Assembly: GCF_006838285.1 (NCBI RefSeq)
Contig: NZ_CP038228.1
Span: forward strand, 3,720,001 to 3,784,000
DNA length: 64,000 nucleotides
Reading direction: 5' to 3'
From: Xanthomonas translucens pv. cerealis
GTDB lineage: Bacteria > Pseudomonadota > Gammaproteobacteria > Xanthomonadales > Xanthomonadaceae
Shown in pieces: positions 29,916 through 39,094 of the stretch. Numbering within the stretch: position 1 is the stretch's first letter; every line of letters starts with the position of its first letter. The notes under the pieces are model-generated. The model had not been told where the DNA came from, made no database searches, and saw only the letters and a list, made by a program, of their open reading frames with translations. The translations under genes were made by a program, and so were the position numbers.

Positions 29916-31245
29916 GGGCGCCAGAATACCGACACATGGCGTGAAGCTGTTAACTGAGCGTCCGCAACGGCGATCCAGCGCCGCATCTGCTGATCATGTC
30001 CCGGGCCGTCCGGCATGTCGTTGGCCCACGCAGCGCATGGCCGAGCGGCGTTCGCGCTGCTGCGCTACCGCCCCGCGGCGAACGAAGCCAGACCGGGTCA
30101 GGAGCGCGGCGGTAGCGCCTCCATCCCTAGCGGACAGCGCCCGCCATGCCGATGCGCTCGGCATCGGTGCATGGGCAATCTTGTCCACCGTGACCGAGAC
30201 TGCACGCCCGCGCTTGCCCGCGCCGGATCCCGACACCGCCGCGCTGTGCCACGCGACTTGGTCGTTGCGCGCGCGGCGGCCGGCCTGCTGCATCCTGCTT
30301 GCCCGACGGCGAGGTGGACGCTCTGCCTTGACCAGACCGCCGGCATGGCGCTGGCCAATGGGATACGCCGCTTGTGCGGCGCGTGCCTGGGCGCGCGGAC
30401 GAATTCACCGTAGCGGACACTCCCGGCCCACCGCGTCCGAAACCATCGGCTGCGTGCCACGTATGCGCTGTATGGCGCGAGCAGTGAATGCCGGATTATT
30501 TCTTATGAAACCACTCTGGGCGCGCGTCCCGATCTCGATAGCTTCGTCCACAGCCGCAAATTTTCGCCCATGCTCCATCAACGCCATTCCGTTGCGTTAA
30601 CCTTGTTTCGCAATCTGGAAACTTATTCGCACCAGATTCCATACCCGTCATATCCGATCAAGTTTTATGATCGCGGCAGATATGATGGAAAGCGCACCCA
30701 GATACTCAAGGCGGACAGTATGCAAGGCAAACGAATCCTGCAGAAAACGCTTGCCCTGCCGATCGGCCGATACTGACGCATCACCATGCTAGGTATGGCG
30801 TATCGCACCAGCCCTGCAGCACTGATCGCATCATCACCACCTGACCTAGGCCGCATCGGCAAGCGCACCCGCCGGATTCGGCTACAGTCGCGCCGATATG
30901 CGCAAAAGCGCATCGATTGAAAAGCACCTCCCTGGGGGATGCGTTAGGCAGTCGCAGCGCGGCTCGATGGTGGGATCGGCAGAAGCAGGCCTTTCGCCGA
31001 GGCCTGCAACCTTTCACACGCCAGCACAGTGCGCCGGCGCCGATGCCGCGCAAAAGGACAAAAGAACACGCGCGCTCATGAGCACCTATGGGCGACACCC
31101 CCTGATGCGCACGTCCCGTCAATGACGTCCCATTACGTAGCCGGACGCGCCCCATTCGCCGCTTGACATCCACGCGATGAAAATCAAGGTTCGCCAAGCA
31201 TTTGAGCTGGTTACTTGTCCGGTTGCATGACCCGGTTCTGAGAAA
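29916..31245. other. 1.3-kb gene-free region upstream of the AvrE-type effector
   Basis: No frame here has a recognisable domain. The right half (30480-30780) is AT-richer than the flanks. It contains the PIP box at 30543, a TTCGC-N14-TTCGC element at 30607-30630 with a TATGAT at 30666, and a one-mismatch PIP at 30993-31017. A 68-residue frame (30570-30776) begins only 3 nt after the first PIP box and so would lie upstream of its transcript start. I do not call it. Confidence 0.5.
30543..30567 (+). promoter_or_regulatory. Perfect PIP box upstream of the AvrE-type effector
   Basis: TTCGT-N15-TTCGC fits TTCGB-N15-TTCGB exactly and points at the effector gene, but it lies ~680 bp from its ATG. 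The hexamer 30 nt downstream is TAACCT, a weak -10. If used, the mRNA has a ~640-nt leader. Confidence 0.65.
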
Positions 31246-34200
31246 ATGACTAAATTAAATACCCTTCTAGCAAGCACGTCTGCCCCCCCATCTCCGGTTA
31301 CGCGGGCGCAGCCGCCAGCCGGTGACGACGGCCCTGGACCGAGCGCTCCTGCCGAATCCCTGCCTGCGGCCCTGCTCACGGCCCGGCCCAGCCGCACATC
31401 GCCCGTGCGCGCTGGCGAGCCGCCTTTGCACATGCGCACCAACAAGGCCATGCCCGGCGGCCGACGCGCACGCGTGCAGGCCGGCACCCCCGACACCCGC
31501 CAGCTCGCGCGTGCGATGGATGCATGGCTGGAGCGTCGTCCAGCCGTCCAAAGCGAATCCAGCCTGGGCAATGGCGGCATGTTGCTGCGCTATGCCGCCG
31601 ATGAACGCGCGCCGCTGGCACCACGCAACGAAGCGTTTTTCGTGTCCCTTCCTGGCCTGCTGGTCGCCGCGCTGACGGTGGATCCGCAACTCGAGGCGCT
31701 GGCCGGCGAACCGCGGACCGCCGAGCGAGTCGCCGCCCAGCTCTCGGCGCCGCCGGTCGGTATGCTGACCGACATCTGGCAGGACGCGGACGGCTGCGCC
31801 TTCATCGAACGCGCCGGCCATCTGCACGTGGCCGACGCGCATGGCCGCTGGACGCCTTTGCGTCCGCTCGGCATGCACAATGCGCCGACGCTGCGAATGA
31901 TCGGCCGGCAAGCCGACGGTGCCGTTTACGTGCACGACGGCCGGCAGCTATGGCGCGCGCACGCGGCAATGGCATCGACGCCGCCGATTGCGCAGATCCC
32001 TCCTGGCAGCTTGGTGCGCATCGATGCCAACGGCATCCCGCAGGAGTTGCACGATGGCTGTCTGACATCGCATGCCACGGACGCGCGCAAGCGCAGAGTA
32101 GAACTGTGGCGACCCAGGGCCGCAGGCCCAGGATTCGAACCCAGCCCGGCGCTGCCGGTCGATCTGCTGCCGCTGCCCAGCGGGTTCGGTGAAGATGCGC
32201 TGATCCTGGATGACAAGGGGCGCATCTACCACGCCAATCTGAGCGGTAGCGGTTGCATCCAGGCACAGCGGCTGGAGTTGCCCGAAGGCAAGCAGCATCA
32301 GGACGGTTGGGTGGTCACCCGCATGGGACTGGCCGTCGACAACACCGTACATTTGCTGCTGGAACACGAACAAGGAAACCGTGTGGTGCTGCAGCGCCCG
32401 CGAGGGCAGGACGTCTTCTCCCCGGCGTACCTGCTCGACCAGCCGCTGCTGCTGATCCGCGCCGAAGGTCTGCACGCGCCGGCGGACAGCGAGGTCAGCG
32501 AGCCGGTCCTGCTCGATGGGCACGCGCGCCTGGGCCATATCGATGGCGTTCTGCACTATCAGGCTGCGCCCGGGCAACCGTGGACGCGGCCGACCGGGGA
32601 CGGCGGCGCACCGTTGACCGAAGTGGATCTCCTGCAGACCAGTCCCTTCGGTTTCATAGACCGGCGTTCGGTCTTTGCATTACTGGAGGGGAAACGGCGA
32701 CTGGTCGAACTGAAACTGGACGGGCGCACCACCTGGTTGCCCGCAAATTCCACACCCAGCACGCCGTCCGGCGGACCACTTGCGGTCGTTCCCGATCAGG
32801 TGCAGGTCGACACTATGCATCTGGCCGACTTCGATGAGCCCGTGCAGCAGCTGGCGGTGCACGTTAACCAGACATTGGCGGTTCTATCCGAATCAAATAC
32901 CTTGCATCTCATCGCGCCGGGACAGCCGGCGCATGAACTGAAAGGGCTGCAGCATCCGATGGCGATCGCGATCGGACTGGATGGCCACCTGCACGTGCTC
33001 GACCACGTCGACGATGTCGGCCCACAGCTGAAGCGGCATGTGGCCGATGACACCTGGCACGAAGTGGCGTTGATCCTGCCATCGGCAGAGCCGCCGACAT
33101 CGCTGCGCAGCACGCGGACCGGGCAGCTACAGCTGCGCATCGGCGACCGCTGGCATGCACTGCTGCCGTCGATGACGGACGCCGACGGCACCCGCCAAGC
33201 GTCGCGCGTGGCGCCCGAACCGGCACCGGAGGAACCCGCCGCCGACGGCACCCAGTCCGGGACCAACGCCATCTTGAATGCGCGGCAGCCCACCCGCATC
33301 AGCACACGGCATCACGATGCCGCCGTGAGCACTACCTTGCTGGGCGCCACTTCCACCGATCCGCTGACCGCACGCTCCACCGTGAGCGTGTTTGCCGACA
33401 CGGCCAAGGCGCAGGCCAGCAGCATGGCCAGAATGCTGGGCGATGCGGCCGTGGCCACCGGTCGCGCCACGGCGCGGTCGGTGGGTATCGCGCTGCCACA
33501 AACCGCCCAGCAGGTGCGCCTGAGCCGGTTTCGTGGAGATGCCCAGCAGGTGATGAACAGTGCGACCGAACTGTTCAAGGAACTGCCGGACTTGGCCGAG
33601 TTGCGCATCGCCGCCGCGGTGGGGCCGGTGCAGCCGCAACACTGCGCATTCTCGCCAGCGCAGCGCGATCAGCTGCTGCGCATGCGCGAGGCCGAACTCG
33701 GCACCTTGCTGCGCGAGCTGCGCAAGATCGGCATCCGCGAGCGCGTGATTGCTCCCGACCTCTCTGCGTTGAAGGACCGCAGTGCAGCAGCGACGGCGTC
33801 CACCGCAAGCTATCGCCTCGCCGAACGCTGGCGCAGCGCGCGGACCGCCGTCTCCACCACGGCCAAGCGTGCCGGCCTGCGCCACAGCGACGACCTGCTG
33901 CCGGCCCTGGATCGCAGCCTGGCGGCACTGGCGGCGGCGGCGGACCAGCCCGCGACGCTGTCCGCGCATGAGGCAGAACTCTTGCTCGAAGTGCGCAAGA
34001 TCAGCGGCCAGTTGAAGGCCGCCGGTGTCTGCCTGCCGGCGATTCAACCCGACCCGGCCACCGGCAACGGCGGTGCACCCCACGCGCTGCGTACCGCGTG
34101 CTTACTCGGCAGCCTGGTCGAGTACGAGGCGCTGCTGCGCACCGATACCGTACCGTCGCTGCAGCAAGCCAAGGAGCGACAGAAGGCGTCCGCGCTACGC

Positions 34201-36612
34201 GGCCTGTCCAAGCTAGGCCTGTCGTCCTGGCAGGAACTGGAAGCCTTCGACGATGTCGTGGCCACGTTCCGCGAACAAATCGCTACGCCGGGCACGGCGC
34301 GCCGGCTGCAATTGCTGAAGAGCCTGGGATTGCCAGCCGATGCGGCTCCTGACGAGATGGCCTCGCGCATGACCGACCTGCTGCAGGATCTGTTCAACCG
34401 CAGCACTTTCTTTTCTGTCGCTTCGAAAGCGGCGGAGTTGCGCGGCGCGTTGGGGTATCCGATCTGGGCCCAGATCAATCCGATCAACGTAGGCGCCGGC
34501 GGCGAAGCCATCCATGCCTTGGGGGTCGAACGCATCGGCGATTCGAAGGACAGCGACGCGGGACTGGTCGCATTCTTCGTTCGCCACGCCAAGGGCAACA
34601 TCTCCGCTACCTCCAGCGCCAGGATCAAGCTCGATCCCCTGGTGGTGAGCCTGCCCCTCTACGAAAACAAAGCGTTGGGAACAAAATCGTCGATCGGCTG
34701 GGGCAGTTCCGCCAGCCTCAACCTGGGCGGCGCTTACCAGCATGGCGTGGGCGCGGCAGTCATTCTTTCTCCATCCACGATCCCCGAATTCGCCCGACTG
34801 CTGTTCGACCAGCATGACCCGGACACCAGCAAACTGTTGCGCGCTGGCGTGAACGAAGGCGCGATCGGCCTGGACTTGTTCGAGACCAACTTAAATGCCA
34901 GCACTGCGCTGAGCGTGCTGGAAGCGGGCGTCAGTGATAGCCGCCAGTATGGCGCGCAGAAGCCTGGCCCCGATCCTGCGCATCCGCCGGCGGCGAGCGC
35001 AGCCAATGGGCGCAGTTCCATCTCCGGGAACCTATCCACCGGCGCCACTTTGCGAGCGGGCATGCACTGGAGTGAAATGGAGTTGCATCTGGATCACGCA
35101 TGGACCGATATCATCGGCCTCGAGTTTCAGGGACGCGCCGATTTCAGCATGGAGGGCAGTCTCGGCCTGAGCGCTGGCGGCCAAACGTCCACCGCATTCG
35201 GTGCCGTCTTCCGTAACCTCATCACTGCGTTAACCAATGTCGGCAGCCTGCAGCTGGGGGGCGTTCGCGTGGCGTGCGGCGATGCACAGCTACCGCTGGG
35301 CGCCGCATTGAGTGACGCGCCCGACGGGCTGTTGCTCGGCACCGCCAGCTACAAGCGCACGCTGGATGCCAAAGCGGCGAGTCCGATCACGCCTGCCAAT
35401 TGGCAACACATGGCCGAGCTTCTGCGCAAGACGTTTCCCGAAGGCGCCGCCGAACTGGATTCGCTGGACTATCCCTCACTGCCCAGCGAACGCATCGCCT
35501 TTCTCGAACACGTGATCGACCGCGTCCAGGGCAAAGGTGCTCGCACCATCGAAGCACAAGGGGCGCTGGAGGGCGCGCCGTTGCGACTGCAGAGCGTGCA
35601 GGCCCGAGACGCCACGCGCCAGGCGGCCGGCTCGCTGTGGCATTCGCGCTCGGGAATCAAGCGTGCAGTCGTGTTGCAGCTGCTGCAGGAGCTGCGGCAG
35701 GAAGAATCGCTTGCCGCACGCCACCGCGCCCGGCTGATTCCAGGCGCACGCGTGGAACTGAACATGTTCGGGCGGGAATCGCTGGACAAGGTGGTGACCC
35801 ATGCGCTCGGCCATTCGGGGCTGGGTTCGAAGATGGGCGACCTTGCCGAAGTGCGCCGGCAGATCACCGGCCTGGACGAAGTATTGCGCCGTTTCAAGGA
35901 CATTCCCTACATCAACCAGGTTCGCTTCGTCTTCGAGATGAGGCCGCAAGCCATGACCGTCATCAACGACGCGCTTGCTGCCAAGGTGCAGGAACAGGAC
36001 GCCGACATGCTGGGAATCTCAACCACTGCATCCGGCATGGACTGGCGCAGCGTACTCGACAAGGCCCGCAGCGCCCCGGACCTGTACCGCCTTGCCGCGA
36101 TCGCCGTGCACAATACGGACGCCAACATGGTCGGTCACCAGGTAGGCTTGCCGCTTGTGAACCTGTCCACCAATGCCGGCACCTCACACCAGCTGTTCGA
36201 AGCGGAGATCCAGTTCCGTTATGGTCTCTATGACCAGCTGCAGGGCGCCGAAGTGCTGGAAGCGGGCGGTCGCGCCCTGCAGCAGCGCTTGCAGCTGGAC
36301 GGTACCCAGGCGATCGGGCGCCAGGCCATCGCGCGGTCCTCGCAGTTCGGCCCGCCTTCTCCGCGCGGCAAGCGCCCGAGCGATGCCGCATGGAGCGCGA
36401 TGTCGCCAGAACAGGGCGACCATGCGCGTGCGCAACAACTCGACCCGGAACAGCTGCCGTACTCGCTGCATATGTCGCCTCGGCACGACCGCAGTCAAAG
36501 CCCCGAGCTCGATCCCTATGGAGATGGCGGCACGGAGGCGCAGACCGATCGCGATCGGGTCCTGGCGGAAATCCAAACGTGGTCTCCCTCCCCGGACCGA
36601 ACCAGGCGCTGA
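31246..36612 (+). CDS. avrE: AvrE/DspE-family type III effector
   Basis: 1788 residues, matching AvrE/DspE/WtsE (about 1800). The N-terminal ~80 residues are Ser/Pro/Ala/Thr-rich, as in type III signals. Residues ~150-650 contain repeated short beta motifs of a propeller (for example DIWQDADGCAFIERAGHLHVAD). A helical stretch and a beta-rich C-terminal half follow (about 1020-1700, with IWAQINPINVGAGGEA and SSIGWGSSASLNLGGAYQHG). Two WxxxE motifs are present: WQELE at 995 and WSEME at 1275. The family weakens salicylate defences and forms water/solute channels that wet the apoplast. No AvrF/DspF-type chaperone gene is adjacent. The C-terminus (ending TWSPSPDRTRR) does not show the family's usual terminal motif. 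HopR1/XopAM is the related alternative. Confidence 0.88.
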   Translation: MTKLNTLLASTSAPPSPVTRAQPPAGDDGPGPSAPAESLPAALLTARPSRTSPVRAGEPPLHMRTNKAMPGGRRARVQAGTPDTRQLARAMDAWLERRPAVQSESSLGNGGMLLRYAADERAPLAPRNEAFFVSLPGLLVAALTVDPQLEALAGEPRTAERVAAQLSAPPVGMLTDIWQDADGCAFIERAGHLHVADAHGRWTPLRPLGMHNAPTLRMIGRQADGAVYVHDGRQLWRAHAAMASTPPIAQIPPGSLVRIDANGIPQELHDGCLTSHATDARKRRVELWRPRAAGPGFEPSPALPVDLLPLPSGFGEDALILDDKGRIYHANLSGSGCIQAQRLELPEGKQHQDGWVVTRMGLAVDNTVHLLLEHEQGNRVVLQRPRGQDVFSPAYLLDQPLLLIRAEGLHAPADSEVSEPVLLDGHARLGHIDGVLHYQAAPGQPWTRPTGDGGAPLTEVDLLQTSPFGFIDRRSVFALLEGKRRLVELKLDGRTTWLPANSTPSTPSGGPLAVVPDQVQVDTMHLADFDEPVQQLAVHVNQTLAVLSESNTLHLIAPGQPAHELKGLQHPMAIAIGLDGHLHVLDHVDDVGPQLKRHVADDTWHEVALILPSAEPPTSLRSTRTGQLQLRIGDRWHALLPSMTDADGTRQASRVAPEPAPEEPAADGTQSGTNAILNARQPTRISTRHHDAAVSTTLLGATSTDPLTARSTVSVFADTAKAQASSMARMLGDAAVATGRATARSVGIALPQTAQQVRLSRFRGDAQQVMNSATELFKELPDLAELRIAAAVGPVQPQHCAFSPAQRDQLLRMREAELGTLLRELRKIGIRERVIAPDLSALKDRSAAATASTASYRLAERWRSARTAVSTTAKRAGLRHSDDLLPALDRSLAALAAAADQPATLSAHEAELLLEVRKISGQLKAAGVCLPAIQPDPATGNGGAPHALRTACLLGSLVEYEALLRTDTVPSLQQAKERQKASALRGLSKLGLSSWQELEAFDDVVATFREQIATPGTARRLQLLKSLGLPADAAPDEMASRMTDLLQDLFNRSTFFSVASKAAELRGALGYPIWAQINPINVGAGGEAIHALGVERIGDSKDSDAGLVAFFVRHAKGNISATSSARIKLDPLVVSLPLYENKALGTKSSIGWGSSASLNLGGAYQHGVGAAVILSPSTIPEFARLLFDQHDPDTSKLLRAGVNEGAIGLDLFETNLNASTALSVLEAGVSDSRQYGAQKPGPDPAHPPAASAANGRSSISGNLSTGATLRAGMHWSEMELHLDHAWTDIIGLEFQGRADFSMEGSLGLSAGGQTSTAFGAVFRNLITALTNVGSLQLGGVRVACGDAQLPLGAALSDAPDGLLLGTASYKRTLDAKAASPITPANWQHMAELLRKTFPEGAAELDSLDYPSLPSERIAFLEHVIDRVQGKGARTIEAQGALEGAPLRLQSVQARDATRQAAGSLWHSRSGIKRAVVLQLLQELRQEESLAARHRARLIPGARVELNMFGRESLDKVVTHALGHSGLGSKMGDLAEVRRQITGLDEVLRRFKDIPYINQVRFVFEMRPQAMTVINDALAAKVQEQDADMLGISTTASGMDWRSVLDKARSAPDLYRLAAIAVHNTDANMVGHQVGLPLVNLSTNAGTSHQLFEAEIQFRYGLYDQLQGAEVLEAGGRALQQRLQLDGTQAIGRQAIARSSQFGPPSPRGKRPSDAAWSAMSPEQGDHARAQQLDPEQLPYSLHMSPRHDRSQSPELDPYGDGGTEAQTDRDRVLAEIQTWSPSPDRTRR

Positions 36613-36961
36613 CCGCTGCAGACCACGCCCGCATCTCCTGGCGTGGCCTGTGGTCGCTAGCCCGTAGTTCGGCTGCTGCCGGGTGACGGCGCCCCTGGAC
36701 GCGCCCTCGCCACGTACAGCCGCTACACGTCGGCCCGGGCCGCCGCGACGGCGCCGTCGCCACGAGCACGGGCGCCGCTTCAGCGGACTGCAGCCCACAC
36801 CTGTGCGATCGCAGGCGCGCCTGCGCAGCCAGCGCGGCATTTCGGATTTCCATGCGACGCGGCATGCGGCAGACAGCACTGGCGCGCAGGCCCGCGCCCG
36901 CTTGCCAAGCCGTGGCGGCCACGGCACGCTGGGGGCCTCGTCGTCCCTGCCAGGAAGACCC
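36613..36961. other. Gene-free stretch after the effector
   Basis: About 350 bp with no convincing coding frame and no strong terminator hairpin. Confidence 0.4.
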
Positions 36962-37432
36962 GTGCCCGCCGTGATCGAAACCGTGCGTTTGCGTCTGCGC
37001 CTGCTGCAACCCGTGCGCGACGCAGCGCAGGCGCGAAACTACCTCGTCGATGGCAGTACTCAGCTACACCCGGAACGGCTTCGGCCTGTACGCCGCGGAG
37101 TGTCGCGACGATGGCGCCTGACTCGGCATGGCCGACCTGGTGCTGCGCCCCAACCTGCCTTGCCCGGACCTGGGCTACGCGCTGTTGCAGCAGTACCAAG
37201 GCCATGGCTATGCAAGCGAAGCGGCGCGCGCGGTACTGGCCCATGCGTCCAGGACGGCCTGGCGCTGCCGCGCCTTTGCGCGATCGTGGCGCCGGACAAC
37301 ACGCGCTCGATCCGGCTGCTGCAGGCGCTCGGCTTCGCCGCGCAAGGCCGCATGCGGGTCGCCGCGGATGCGCACGAGGCCGAGCTGTACGCACGCGACC
37401 TGTCCGCCTCGAACCAACGAGCGGTGACTTGA
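36962..37432 (+). pseudogene. Frameshifted GNAT acetyltransferase (RimJ-like)
   Basis: The start GTG CCC gives VIETVRLRLRLLQP, the usual opening of RimJ/RimL-type GNATs. The next part is in another frame (SYTRNGFGLYAAE, then a stop, then LGMADLVLR and ALLQQYQGHGYASEAARAVLAHA, the acetyl-CoA motif). The end returns to the first frame (LPRLCAIVAPDNTRSIRLLQALGF). At least two frameshifts and a stop separate the pieces, so no full enzyme can be made. Its last stop lies 3 bp before the DinB-family gene. Confidence 0.75.
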
Positions 37433-37435
37433 GTC

Positions 37436-37978
37436 GTGGACGCTCTGGCATCACTGCAGTTGCTGGCGCGCTACAACCAGTGGATGAACGAGCGGCTGTA
37501 TGCGGCCGCGGCGACGCTGCCGGAGCAGGCGGTCGCGCAGGCGCGCGGTGCTTTCTTCGGCTCGTTACTGGGCACGCTCAACCACTTGGTAGTGGCCGAT
37601 ACGATCTGGCTGCAACGTTTCGCCAAGCACCCGGCACGGTATCCGGCATTGAGCGCGATCGCCGCCACTCCGATTCCCGCCGCGCTAGATGCACTGCAGG
37701 CCACGACCCTGGTCGCGCTATTGACGCAGCGCCAGACGCTGGACGCCACCATCGCCACCTGGATGGCGCAGGTAAGCGCCGCGGACCTGGACATCACGCT
37801 GCACTACCGCAACACTCGCGGCGACGCCCATCGCCAGCGCTTCGGCGATGTGCTGCTGCATTTCTTCAATCACCAGACCCACCACCGCGGCCAGGCCACC
37901 ACCCTGCTCAGCCAGGCCGGCGCGGAAGTGGGCGCGACCGATCTGCTGATGTTGATTGCGCAGATGGAAGTCGAATGA
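37436..37978 (+). CDS. DinB-family metal-binding protein
   Basis: 180-residue four-helix protein with the DinB/YfiT histidine pattern: a His in LLGTLNHLVVAD (about residue 50) and two in HFFNHQTHHRGQ (about 140-147). The family fold is seen in bacillithiol/mycothiol S-transferases and damage-inducible proteins, and most proteobacterial members are uncharacterised. The start is a GTG at 37436, three bases after the GNAT remnant, so it was probably co-transcribed with that gene before its decay. Confidence 0.85.
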   Translation: MDALASLQLLARYNQWMNERLYAAAATLPEQAVAQARGAFFGSLLGTLNHLVVADTIWLQRFAKHPARYPALSAIAATPIPAALDALQATTLVALLTQRQTLDATIATWMAQVSAADLDITLHYRNTRGDAHRQRFGDVLLHFFNHQTHHRGQATTLLSQAGAEVGATDLLMLIAQMEVE

Positions 37979-38078
37979 GGATCGATGTTGCCGGCGGCGC
38001 GACAGCAATGCGCGCTAACGATGCTGAGAGAAAGAAAGATCCACGCGCCCAGCGTCCCCGAGCGGTTCGCAGAAAACT

Positions 38079-38103
38079 CGCCGCATCGCCTTCGGCGAGT
38101 CGA
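38079..38103 (+). terminator. Weak hairpin after the DinB-family gene
   Basis: ACTCGCCG and CGGCGAGT pair across a 9-nt loop about 100 bp after the stop. No T-tract. Confidence 0.35.
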
Positions 38104-38189
38104 TGCGCGCGGCTATGATGCCGAAGCCCAAGGCACGCTAGCGACGACGCCAGCGCCCTGCTGCAGCCGCCGCCTGCGCCACGAAGGCG

Positions 38190-38843
38190 CTACGCCTTAC
38201 CGCTCTGCGCCTGCAATCCGGCAACGATCTCGCGCAGCTCCGCCACCTCGGCCTCCAGCGCCTGCACCCGCGCTTCCAACTCGTCGTTGCCGGACGCCGC
38301 CGGGCGCGCCTTGAACGACGCCGCCAACGCTTCGGCATCGATCGGCCCGCCGAGCAGATGCATGTAGCGTTCCTCGCGCTGGCCGCTGGCGCGCGGCAAC
38401 TGCACCGCCAACTGGCGCTGCGCCAGACGCTCCAGCTGGTGCCGCACGTCCTCGGCATCGGCGAACCGCGCCATGCGCTCGGCCCGCGCCAGCAACTCGT
38501 TCGCCGTCTGCGGACCGCGCAGCAACAGCAGCCCGATCAGAATCACCTGCTGCTGAGTCAGATCCAGCGCCGCCGCCAGGCGATGCTCGTAGCGCACCGC
38601 GCGCGAAGAGAACTGCTGGCGCGCAAGCCCATACCCTTCCAACTGGCGCAGCGCATGCTGCACATCGCCCGGACTCAGCGACAGCACCGGCTCGCGCGAA
38701 GTCTTCTGGTTGGCCGCCACCACCGTCGCATTGACGGTGAGCGGATACGCATCCGGCGTGGTGGCCTCTTTTTCGATCAGGCAACCGAGCGCACGGGCCT
38801 CGACGGCGGAGAGAATGAGAGGAGGCTGCGCATCGGTCGTCAT
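38190..38843 (-). CDS. yceH: YceH-family (DUF480) protein
   Basis: 217-residue protein of the UPF0502/YceH family: two winged-helix-like repeats, beginning [25 protein letters not shown] (quoted in part), the conserved NQKTSREPV and [12 protein letters not shown], and a C-terminal coiled coil ([19 protein letters not shown]). The molecular function is unknown, though the fold suggests nucleic-acid binding. Length is normal. It is convergent with the DinB-family gene and divergent from the alginate-lyase-like gene. Confidence 0.9.
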   Translation of the reverse strand: MTTDAQPPLILSAVEARALGCLIEKEATTPDAYPLTVNATVVAANQKTSREPVLSLSPGDVQHALRQLEGYGLARQQFSSRAVRYEHRLAAALDLTQQQVILIGLLLLRGPQTANELLARAERMARFADAEDVRHQLERLAQRQLAVQLPRASGQREERYMHLLGGPIDAEALAASFKARPAASGNDELEARVQALEAEVAELREIVAGLQAQSGKA

Positions 38844-39094
38844 CGTGGGATACCAGAGCGGCAGGGGTGGCTAGGATAGCCCGGCGTGCGGCAACAGCTT
38901 GGATTTTCCTGTCACCCTTCCATGCAGGCATGCGTTTGCAACACCATCTTGGCGTCAGCGTGCAGGGCCATGCCTGGCAGATGCAGCGACGGTCGCTGCC
39001 TCCCATCCTCTTGCCTGAAGCCATGCCCGGTTCATGCCGCGCGTCATAGATTCGCCCACGTCGAAAGCCGTCATAGCCTCAAGAAGTGCCTCCC

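Noticed and set aside
29743..30600. 285-codon plus-strand frame upstream of the AvrE leader
   Set aside because: Overlaps the tamA 5' end in antisense and is Arg/Pro/Ala-rich without domains. Not a gene.
30570..30776. 68-residue frame in the AvrE leader
   Set aside because: Starts 3 nt after the PIP box, upstream of any transcript from it, and has no ribosome-binding site or recognisable domain.
30993..31017. TTCGC-N15-TTCAC, a second PIP-like element nearer the AvrE start
   Set aside because: One mismatch in the conserved G of the second half-site and no -10-like sequence 30-32 nt downstream. Weaker than the exact box at 30543.
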